In this document: positions 35,853 to 42,606 of the stretch, one piece after another | Position numbering within the stretch: the stretch's first letter is position 1 | How the letters are laid out: every line of letters begins with the position of its first letter | NCBI RefSeq assembly: GCF_001418655.1 | Contig: NZ_LIQZ01000153.1 | Coordinates: 1 to 42,606, forward strand | Direction of reading: 5' to 3' | Length of the DNA: 42,606 nt | From: Streptomyces phaeochromogenes | GTDB lineage: Bacteria > Actinomycetota > Actinomycetes > Streptomycetales > Streptomycetaceae | Made by a program: the position numbers and the translations under genes | Notes under the pieces: generated by a model | What the model saw: only the letters and a program-made list of their open reading frames with translations | What the model was told of the DNA's origin: nothing | Database searches by the model: none

Positions 35853-36611
35853 ATGCCGGACACGGCACTTGAAGGCAGCACCACCTGGATCCGGCGGTTC
35901 CACCCGGCACCCGGTGCCGGGGCCCGGGTGGTGTGCTTTCCGCACGCGGGCGGCTCCGCGAGCTTCTACCGCCCGGTGTCGACGGCACTGCGTCCCGGCA
36001 TCGAGGTCCTCACCGTGCAGTACCCGGGTCGCCAGGACCGGCGCGCCGAGCGGCCGTTCACCGACCTGCGGACGCTGGCCGACCGGACCTTCGACGCGCT
36101 GGAGCCCTGGCTCGACTCCCCGCTGGCGCTCTTCGGGCACAGCATGGGCGCCCTGATCGCGTACGAGATCGCCCTGCGGATGGAACGCGAGTCGCGCCCG
36201 CCGACCGTGCTGATCGCCTCCGGGCGGCGCGCTCCTTCGCTCGGCGGCAGCGAGAACGTGCACCGGCGCGACGACGACGGGATCGTCGCCGAGATCAAGC
36301 GGCTCAGCGGCACCGACGCACGGCTGCTCGACGACCCGGAGATGCTGCGCGCCGTACTGCCCGCGGTACGCGCCGACTACCAGGCCGTGGAGACGTACAC
36401 GGGCGATCCCGGGGCGGCTCTGTCCTGCCCGGTCGAGGTCTTCGCGGGCGACAACGACTCCCAGGTGACCGCCGAACAGGCGCGCGCCTGGCACCGGCAC
36501 GCGGCCGGGAATTTCACCGTCCGGTGGTTCTCCGGCGGGCATTTCTATCTCACGGAACAACCGGCCGCGGTCATCGAACGCCTCGGCGAGACCGTGCGGT
36601 CGTACAGCTGA
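35853..36611 (+). CDS. Type II (editing) thioesterase
   Basis: 252 residues from ATG 35853, where AGGAGG lies 7 bases upstream. [14 protein letters not shown] at the N-terminus, nucleophile S97 in [14 protein letters not shown], Asp in FAGDNDSQV and His in [10 protein letters not shown] form the triad of free thioesterases of PKS and NRPS clusters. These hydrolyse wrong or stalled acyl groups from carrier proteins; it is not the macrolactam-forming domain, which is expected at the end of the last PKS. In-frame starts at 35811 (GTG) and 35817 (ATG) have poor ribosome sites. Confidence 0.93.
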   Translation: MPDTALEGSTTWIRRFHPAPGAGARVVCFPHAGGSASFYRPVSTALRPGIEVLTVQYPGRQDRRAERPFTDLRTLADRTFDALEPWLDSPLALFGHSMGALIAYEIALRMERESRPPTVLIASGRRAPSLGGSENVHRRDDDGIVAEIKRLSGTDARLLDDPEMLRAVLPAVRADYQAVETYTGDPGAALSCPVEVFAGDNDSQVTAEQARAWHRHAAGNFTVRWFSGGHFYLTEQPAAVIERLGETVRSYS

Positions 36612-36630
36612 ATCCGGCACATCGCTTTCA

Positions 36631-36658
36631 CCCGGAGGGATTTCCCATTCCCTCCGGG
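36631..36658 (+). terminator. Hairpin between thioesterase and PKS genes
   Basis: CCCGGAGGG (36631-36639) pairs with CCCTCCGGG (36650-36658); an A-T pair extends the stem to 10 bp around an 8-base loop. It lies 20 bases after the thioesterase stop and 70 before the PKS start. There is no T tract, so it may be a weak terminator or an RNA-stabilising structure. Confidence 0.5.
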
Positions 36659-36680
36659 AGATCCGTCGGTGCCACGAGTC

Positions 36681-36716
36681 CGCGGAATCTGCGGAATCCG
36701 TGGAATTCCTGGAATG
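36681..36716 (+). repeat. Four-copy 9-bp tandem repeat just before the PKS start
   Basis: CGCGGAATC, TGCGGAATC, CGTGGAATT and CCTGGAATG follow without gap. They end a few bases before the GGAG ribosome site (7 bases from ATG 36730), so they lie in the translation leader. Confidence 0.65.
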
Positions 36717-36729
36717 GTGGAGTACGCGA

Positions 36730-39700
36730 ATGAGCGAGACCCCAGAGTCCCAAGACGTCGTCGGCGGCGGGGCGGCACTGCTCCGGCGGCTCGCGGGTCT
36801 GCCCGCCGGGGCGCGCCGGGCGCTGCTCCTCGACCTGGTGTGCGCGCAGACCGCCGCGGTGCTGGAGGCCGTCCGCCAGGAGGCGCCGGGGACCGTACGC
36901 GTGGACGCGGGTCTGCCGTTCCAGGAGCAGGGATTCGACTCGCTGGCCGCCGTGGATCTGCACGCCCGGCTGGCCGACGCCACCGGGCTGGACCTTCCGG
37001 TGACCCTGGTCTTCGATCACCCGACGCCCGGTGTGCTGGCCCGCCGCCTGGAGGACCTGGCGCTCGGCGGTCCCGCGCGGGCCGGGGACGCCGAGGGCGC
37101 CGAACCGGTACGCGATCCGGTGCCGTCCGACGATCCGATCGCGATCGTCGCGATGAGCTGCCGCTTCCCGGGCGGCGCGGACACCCCGGCCGGGCTGTGG
37201 CGGCTGATCGCCGAAGGCCGCCATGTTCTTTCGCCGCTGCCCACGGACCGCGGCTGGGACACCGAGGGGCTCTACGATCCCGATCCGGGCAAGCCGGGCA
37301 CCAGCTATGTGCGGCACGCCGCCTTCCTGGAGGGGGCCGGGGAGTTCGACGCCGACTTCTTCGGCATCAGCCCGCGCGAGGCGACCGCCATGGACCCCCA
37401 GCAGCGGCTGGTCCTGGAGCTGTGCTGGGAGGCCCTGGAGCGGGCCGGGCTGGACCCGCACTCGCTGCGCGGCAGCAGGTCGGGCGTGTTCGTCGGCGCC
37501 GAACCGCAGGAGTACGGGGTCCGCCTGCACGAGGCACCCGACGGGCTCGACGGCTATCTGCTGACCGGCACCGCGCCCAGCGTCGTCTCCGGCCGGGCCG
37601 CCTACGCGCTGGGCCTGGAGGGCCCGACGCTCACCGTGGACACGGCATGCTCCGGTTCGCTGGTGGCGATGCACCTGGCCTGCCAGTCGCTGCGGGCCGG
37701 CGAGTGCGAACTCGCCCTGGCAGGCGGGGTGGCGATCATCGGCAGCCCCGGGGTGTTCACCGCCTTCAGCCGCCAGCGCGGCCTGGCCGCCGACGGCCGC
37801 TGCAAGCCGTTCGCGGCGGCGGCCGACGGCACGGGGTGGGGCGAGGGCGGCGGCGTGGTGCTGCTGGAGCGGCTCTCCGACGCGCGGCGCAACGGCCACC
37901 AGGTGCTGGCCGTCATCCGGGGTTCCGCGATCAACCAGGACGGTGCCTCCAACGGCCTGACCGCCCCCAACGGGCCCGCCCAACAGCGGGTGATCCGCCA
38001 GGCCCTGGCCACTGCGGGACTCACCGCGGCCGACGTGGACGCGGTGGAGGCACACGGCACCGGCACCACCCTCGGCGACCCGATCGAGGCCCAGGCGCTG
38101 CTCGCCACCTACGGCCAGGGCCGCCCGGACGGCCGGCCGCTGTGGCTCGGGTCCGTCAAGTCGAACATCGGTCACACCCAGGCCGCGGCCGGGATCGCCG
38201 GGGTCATCAAGATGCTGATGGCCATGCGGCACGGCACGCTGCCCCGGACGCTGCACGTCGACGCGCCGACCCCGCATGTGGACTGGTCCGCCGGATCGGT
38301 GGAACTGCTCACCGATGAACGGGCCTGGCAGGCCGACGACCGCCCGCGCCGGGCGGGCGTCTCCTCGTTCGGCATCAGCGGCACCAACGCCCACGTCATC
38401 ATCGAGCAGGCCGAGGAACCCGCACCGCGACGGGGGCCGCAGGAGCAGCGGTCGCCGTCTGCGGTTCCGGCGGCGGTTCCAGCGGCGGTTCCGACAGTCG
38501 TTCCGGAAGTTGTTCCAACAGTCGTTCCGGCGGTTGTTCCGGCGGTTGTTCCGGCGGTTGTTCCGGCGGTGCCGCTGGTCGTGTCGGCCAGGAGCCGGGG
38601 GGCGTTGCGCGCGCAGGCCGCGCGTCTGCACGCCCATCTGTCCGGGCACGACACGGATCTGACGGCTGCCGGGTACGAACTGGCCACCAGGGCCGCCATG
38701 GAGCACCGCGCGGTGCTGCTGGTCGACGACCGCGATCACGCACTGCGCGCCCTGTCCGCGCTGTCGGACCTGTCGGACCTGTCTGCGCTGTCCAACCCTT
38801 CTGATCCATCTCACCTGTCCGTCGGCGAGGGCGACTCCCCCGGGCTGTTCACCGGCGCTCCCGGGGGCGGCCGGACGGCGTTCCTGTTCTCCGGCCAGGG
38901 CAGCCAATGGCCCGGCATGGGCAGGGAGTTGTACGCGGCGTTCCCCGTCTTCGCCGAGGCGCTGGACGAGGCCGCGGGACATCTCGACCTTCAGCTCGAC
39001 CGCCCGCTGTACGAGGTGATGTGGCCCGCCGGAACCGCCGACGCCGGGCTGCTGGAACGGACCGGCTACGCCCAGCCCGCGCTGTTCGCCTTCGAGGTCG
39101 CGCTCAGCCGGCTGCTCCGGTCATGGGGCGTGACACCGGACTTCGTGGCCGGCCACTCGGTCGGCGAGCTGGCCGCCGCCCATGTGGCGGGCGTACTGAC
39201 CCTGGAGGACGCCGCCTTCCTCGTGGGCGCGCGGGCCCGGCTGATGCAGGCGCTGCCCGAGGGCGGCACCATGGCCGCGGTACGGGCGCCCGAGGAGCGC
39301 GTACGTACGCTGATCGGCGACCGGACGGACGTCGCCGTGGCCGCTGTCAACGGCCCCGAGTCGGTGGTCGTCTCCGGCACGCGCGACGCGGTAACCGCGA
39401 TCACCGCACAGCTCGGCAGGGCGACCCCGCTCCGCGTCTCGCACGCCTTCCACTCCCCGTTGATGGAGCCGATGCTGGCCGAGTTCCGGCAGGCCGCCGA
39501 ACTGCTCGGCTACGCACCCCCGTTGATACCCGTGATCTCCAACCTGACGGGCGCCCCGGCCGACGCCGATCAGCTGTGCTCGCCGGAGTACTGGGTACGT
39601 CATGTCCGCGAGGCCGTCCGGTTCGGCGACGGGTTGGCGGCGTTGCGGGACGCCGGGGCGGACACGTACGTGGAGGTGGGGCCGGGCGGCACACTGGCCG

Positions 39701-42606
39701 CGCTGGCCGAGCAGTATCCGACCCAGCAGCATTCGACCGGCCCGGCGCTGAGCACGCCCACACTGCGCCGCGACCGGCCCGAACCCGCCGAGCTGCTGCG
39801 GACGCTGGCGCGGCTGCACACGCACGGCAGGACCGTCGACTGGCTGCCCGCTTTCGCCGACCGCCCGGCGGAACGGGCCGAGTTGCCGACCTACGCCTTC
39901 CAGCGGCGCCACTACTGGCTCCAGGTTCCCACTCCCCCCGGCGACGCGGCCGGGTTCGGCCAGGCGCCCGCCGACCACCCGCTGCTGGGCGCGGCACTGC
40001 CGCTGCCCGGCTCCGACGGGCTGGTGCTCACCGGCCGGCTGTCGTCCACCGCCCATCCGTGGCTGGCGGACCACGTCATCCTCGGCACCGTCCTGCTGTC
40101 CGGCACCGCCTTCGTCGAACTGGCCGCGTACGCCGGGGAACGGACCCACTGCCCGCGCGTCGACGAGCTGGCCCTCCAGGCGCCACTGGCCGTGCCCGAA
40201 CGCGGCGGCATCAGCCTCCAGGTCGTGGTGAACGGCCCCGACGAAACGGGCCGCCGAACCGTGGAGATGTACTCCCGCCCGGCGGACGCCCCCGAGGACG
40301 TCTCCTGGACGTTGCACGCCACTGGCTTGCTTTCCCCCGACAGGGGGGCCGACAGCGGACCCGAGGACGAAGTTGGGGACCGGTTCAGGGCTAGGGACGG
40401 GGATGAGGACGGTGATGCCGCCTGGCCGCCGGCCGACGCCGTCCCTCTCGACGTCTCCTCCCTCTACACAGACCTGGCCGCTCAGGGTTACGTGTACGGC
40501 CCGGCGTTCCAGGGCGTGCGGGCGGCATGGCGGCACCAGGACAGTGTGCTGGCCGAGGTCGCCCTGGACCCGGAGGCGGCGGCCGAAGCCACGTCCTTCG
40601 GCCTGCACCCCGCTCTGCTCGACGCCGTCCTGCACGGTGCCGGCTTCCTCGGCGGCGACACCCTGCCCGCCGACGAACAGGCCACCATCCCCTTCGCCTG
40701 GTCGGGTGTACGCCTCCACGCACGCGGCGCTGCCACCGTGCGGGCGCGGATCAGCGTGACGGGCGGGCAACCGGGCTCCGGCGCCGTGTCGTTGGAGATC
40801 ACCGATCTGACAGGCGCGCCCGTCGCCTCGGTCGCCTCCCTGGTGTCCCGGCCGATCACCGCCGACCAAGTCCAGGCCGACGGCCCTGGCGGCCCCGGCG
40901 GCAACCCTGTCTACGCCGTCGACTGGCAGCGGTTGGCAGCGGCCGAAACACCGTCCGCCCCGCCCGGCCGCTGGGCCGTGGTGTGCGACGCGGCCGAACT
41001 GACCGCCCTCACCGACACGGACGGCACAGCCACAGCACCCAGGACGATCATCGCCGACTGCACCCCCGCCGAGGACGGCGAGATGCCGCACCGGCTGCGC
41101 ATGGCCACCTCGACCACCCTCGCGCTGCTCCAGACCTGGCTCGCAGAGGAGCGGCCGACCGCCTCCCGCCTGATCCTGTCGACCGCGGGGGCCGTCGCCC
41201 TCCCTCGCGGTGCCACGGACGTAGACCCGGCGGCGGCTGCCGTATGGGGCCTGGTCCGCTCCGCCCAGGCCGAACACCCGGGGCGTTTCCTGCTCGTGGA
41301 CGACGCCCCCGGCGCGCACACCCCGCCGGAACGTCTGGCCGCCGCGGCTCTGGCCTGCGGCGAACCGGAGATCGCGGTCCGCGACAACAGCACCTGGATT
41401 CCGCGCGCCGCGCGCCTCCCGGCCCCCGAGACCGACGCCACGCCCTCGTCACCCTCCTCCCCCTGGAATCCGGACGGCACGGTGTTGGTGACGGGTGGTA
41501 CGGGTGGTCTGGGGGCGTTGGTGGCCCGGCATCTGGTGGTCGGTCACGGTGTACGGCGTCTGCTGCTGGCCAGTCGTCGGGGTATGGCGGCTGCGGGTGC
41601 GGGCGAGTTGGTGGCGGAGCTGTCGGAACTGGGTGCGGCGGTGGTGCGGGTCGAGGCGTGCGATGTGGCCGACCGTGGCGCGCTGGCGGGGCTGTTGGCC
41701 GGTATCGATCCGGTTCATCGGCTGACCGGTGTGGTGCACGCGGCCGGGGTCCTGGATGACGCTCTGCTGGCAGATCTGACCCCGGACCGGCTGGAGACCG
41801 TGCTGCGGCCGAAGGCGGACGCGGCGTGGCATCTGCACGAACTGACCCGGGAGATGGGCCTGTCGACGTTCGTACTGTTCTCCTCTTCGGCCGGTCTGCT
41901 GGACGCCCCGGGCCAGGCCAACTACGCGGCGGCAAACACATTCCTGGACGCTCTGGCCCAACTCCGGCAGAGTCTGGGCCTTCCGGCGCAGTCCCATGTG
42001 TGGGGCCTGTGGGCGGGCGACGGGGGCATGGGAGCCGGGCTCGGCGCTGTCGGCCTCCAGCGGATCGCGCGCCAGGGCCTGGCACCGCTGTCCCCCAGCG
42101 AGAGCCTCGCCCTGTTCGACCGTGCGCTGGCCACCGCCGACACGGCCGTCGCACTGACGCTGCGGATCGACCGGGCAGCGGTTCGCGCCCGCGCCGACGG
42201 CGTTCCCCCACTGCTGCGGGGCCTGGTCCGCGCACCGCTGCGGACCGCCGCCACCACGACCGGGGCGCAGGGCTCGGCCACGGCCGGACTGCCGTTCGCG
42301 CGACGGCTCACCGAGTTCACCGAACCTGAGCGCGACCGGTTCGTCCTCGACCTGGTCTGTAGTCGCATAGCCGCCGTCCTCGGCCACGACAGCGCCGGAT
42401 CCATAGACCCGGACCGGTCGTTCCAGGACCTCGGGTTCGACTCCCTGGCTGCCGTCGAACTACGCAACCTGCTCTCCACCGCGACCGGCCTGCAACTACC
42501 CGCCACCCTGGTCTTCGACCACCCCACCTCCCGCGCACTGGCCGCCCTCATCACGAACACAGCCCTCGGCACCGTGCCCACGACGACCGCGGCTCCGGTG
42601 GGGGTG
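36730..42606 (+). CDS. Loading PKS: ACP, then KS-AT-DH-KR-ACP module (VinP1-like; 3' end cut by window edge)
   Basis: 1959 codons open to the last base. The N-terminal domain is an ACP (about residues 27-95; phosphopantetheine S71 in [10 protein letters not shown]) with no AT or KS before it, as expected if a free acyltransferase loads the starter. KS 37132-38400 has DTACSGS (Cys at 37648), EAHGTGT and [10 protein letters not shown] 38878-39770 has GHSVGE (39151) and HAFH (39442), malonyl-type. DH 39979-40860 has H at 40072 but an HxxxGxxxxS motif with Ser for Pro, plus [12 protein letters not shown] 40910-42020 has GGTGGLG, LDD (B-type) and Tyr at 41923. ACP 42310-42540 has [10 protein letters not shown]. 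The KS-AT linker carries two repeat tracts (38461-38568, 38752-38814). The frame ends in an ACP-KS linker, so more modules follow. First extension step: one malonyl unit, probably dehydrated. Confidence 0.95.
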   Translation, partial: MSETPESQDVVGGGAALLRRLAGLPAGARRALLLDLVCAQTAAVLEAVRQEAPGTVRVDAGLPFQEQGFDSLAAVDLHARLADATGLDLPVTLVFDHPTPGVLARRLEDLALGGPARAGDAEGAEPVRDPVPSDDPIAIVAMSCRFPGGADTPAGLWRLIAEGRHVLSPLPTDRGWDTEGLYDPDPGKPGTSYVRHAAFLEGAGEFDADFFGISPREATAMDPQQRLVLELCWEALERAGLDPHSLRGSRSGVFVGAEPQEYGVRLHEAPDGLDGYLLTGTAPSVVSGRAAYALGLEGPTLTVDTACSGSLVAMHLACQSLRAGECELALAGGVAIIGSPGVFTAFSRQRGLAADGRCKPFAAAADGTGWGEGGGVVLLERLSDARRNGHQVLAVIRGSAINQDGASNGLTAPNGPAQQRVIRQALATAGLTAADVDAVEAHGTGTTLGDPIEAQALLATYGQGRPDGRPLWLGSVKSNIGHTQAAAGIAGVIKMLMAMRHGTLPRTLHVDAPTPHVDWSAGSVELLTDERAWQADDRPRRAGVSSFGISGTNAHVIIEQAEEPAPRRGPQEQRSPSAVPAAVPAAVPTVVPEVVPTVVPAVVPAVVPAVVPAVPLVVSARSRGALRAQAARLHAHLSGHDTDLTAAGYELATRAAMEHRAVLLVDDRDHALRALSALSDLSDLSALSNPSDPSHLSVGEGDSPGLFTGAPGGGRTAFLFSGQGSQWPGMGRELYAAFPVFAEALDEAAGHLDLQLDRPLYEVMWPAGTADAGLLERTGYAQPALFAFEVALSRLLRSWGVTPDFVAGHSVGELAAAHVAGVLTLEDAAFLVGARARLMQALPEGGTMAAVRAPEERVRTLIGDRTDVAVAAVNGPESVVVSGTRDAVTAITAQLGRATPLRVSHAFHSPLMEPMLAEFRQAAELLGYAPPLIPVISNLTGAPADADQLCSPEYWVRHVREAVRFGDGLAALRDAGADTYVEVGPGGTLAALAEQYPTQQHSTGPALSTPTLRRDRPEPAELLRTLARLHTHGRTVDWLPAFADRPAERAELPTYAFQRRHYWLQVPTPPGDAAGFGQAPADHPLLGAALPLPGSDGLVLTGRLSSTAHPWLADHVILGTVLLSGTAFVELAAYAGERTHCPRVDELALQAPLAVPERGGISLQVVVNGPDETGRRTVEMYSRPADAPEDVSWTLHATGLLSPDRGADSGPEDEVGDRFRARDGDEDGDAAWPPADAVPLDVSSLYTDLAAQGYVYGPAFQGVRAAWRHQDSVLAEVALDPEAAAEATSFGLHPALLDAVLHGAGFLGGDTLPADEQATIPFAWSGVRLHARGAATVRARISVTGGQPGSGAVSLEITDLTGAPVASVASLVSRPITADQVQADGPGGPGGNPVYAVDWQRLAAAETPSAPPGRWAVVCDAAELTALTDTDGTATAPRTIIADCTPAEDGEMPHRLRMATSTTLALLQTWLAEERPTASRLILSTAGAVALPRGATDVDPAAAAVWGLVRSAQAEHPGRFLLVDDAPGAHTPPERLAAAALACGEPEIAVRDNSTWIPRAARLPAPETDATPSSPSSPWNPDGTVLVTGGTGGLGALVARHLVVGHGVRRLLLASRRGMAAAGAGELVAELSELGAAVVRVEACDVADRGALAGLLAGIDPVHRLTGVVHAAGVLDDALLADLTPDRLETVLRPKADAAWHLHELTREMGLSTFVLFSSSAGLLDAPGQANYAAANTFLDALAQLRQSLGLPAQSHVWGLWAGDGGMGAGLGAVGLQRIARQGLAPLSPSESLALFDRALATADTAVALTLRIDRAAVRARADGVPPLLRGLVRAPLRTAATTTGAQGSATAGLPFARRLTEFTEPERDRFVLDLVCSRIAAVLGHDSAGSIDPDRSFQDLGFDSLAAVELRNLLSTATGLQLPATLVFDHPTSRALAALITNTALGTVPTTTAAPVGV
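38461..38568 (+). repeat. 12-bp coding minisatellite (A/V)VPx in the KS-AT linker
   Basis: Nine 12-base units in frame encode [36 protein letters not shown]. The last three units are identical. Being a multiple of three, copy-number change would lengthen or shorten the linker without breaking the frame. Confidence 0.9.
38752..38814 (+). repeat. 9-bp coding repeat (LSx) before the AT domain
   Basis: Seven 9-base units encode [21 protein letters not shown]. It lies between the KS-AT linker and the AT core. Confidence 0.8.
41468..41882 (+). repeat. Copy B of the 415-bp KR inverted repeat
   Basis: KR core of the right PKS, nearly identical to 719-1133 on the other strand. Differences cluster at HGVRRLLL, LLxSRR, GAAxVRV and LLADL codons; most are synonymous or conservative. 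Confidence 0.9.
42586..42606 (+). repeat. Right end: 21-bp sequence shared with the left end, inverted
   Basis: See 1-21. The match stops at the next base inward (42585 versus 22). Confidence 0.95.

Noticed and set aside
39121..41319. 732-codon minus-strand open frame
   Set aside because: Antisense of AT, DH and KR of the right PKS.

Overview
The window is very GC-rich, almost fully coding DNA of the kind found in Streptomyces or a close relative. It is the central part of a type I polyketide synthase (PKS) cluster. It holds nearly the whole set of tailoring and starter-unit genes known from vicenistatin-type macrolactams, flanked by two PKS genes that point outward and run off both ends. 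I made gene identities by recognising motifs and recalling family members; no database search was run.

Layout. 1-10632 (minus): PKS with a docking helix and two KS-AT-DH-KR-ACP modules, cut at the left edge. 10864-15708: four deoxysugar genes (C-4 aminotransferase on minus; 2,3-dehydratase, aldo/keto 3-ketoreductase and 4,6-dehydratase on plus). 16413-19190: large LuxR-type (LAL) regulator. 19365-25452: starter-unit genes (aminopeptidase, stand-alone ACP, adenylating enzyme, PLP decarboxylase, glutamate mutase S and E). 25477-28680: AfsR-like SARP regulator. 29013-33006 (minus operon): glycosyltransferase, glucose-1-phosphate thymidylyltransferase, MFS exporter. 33193-36611: trans-acyltransferase, second adenylating enzyme, type II thioesterase. 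36730-42606 (plus): PKS with a loading ACP and one KS-AT-DH-KR-ACP module, cut at the right edge.

How it works together (inferred from the vicenistatin paradigm). Glutamate mutase makes 3-methylaspartate, the VinN-like enzyme loads it on the small ACP, and the VinO-like enzyme decarboxylates it to 3-aminoisobutyryl-ACP. The VinM-like enzyme caps the amine with an amino acid, and the VinK-like transferase moves the dipeptidyl unit to the loading ACP of the right-hand PKS. All three visible ATs carry malonyl-type motifs and all three modules have DH and KR, so a polyene chain is expected. The VinJ-like peptidase then removes the cap to free the amine for macrolactam closure. The sugar genes should give a 4-amino-2,4,6-trideoxyhexose (vicenisamine-like), attached by the glycosyltransferase. 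No N-methyltransferase and no macrolactam-forming thioesterase domain is in view.

The most notable non-coding signals are a TAGGGG motif clustered in every main promoter region, often about 23 bp ahead of a -10-like hexamer; in-frame TTA codons in both regulators; a 415-bp near-identical inverted repeat in two KR domains; an identical 21-bp sequence at both window ends in inverted orientation, suggesting assembly breaks at repeats; and two intergenic arrays of 24-25 bp repeats sharing a core.
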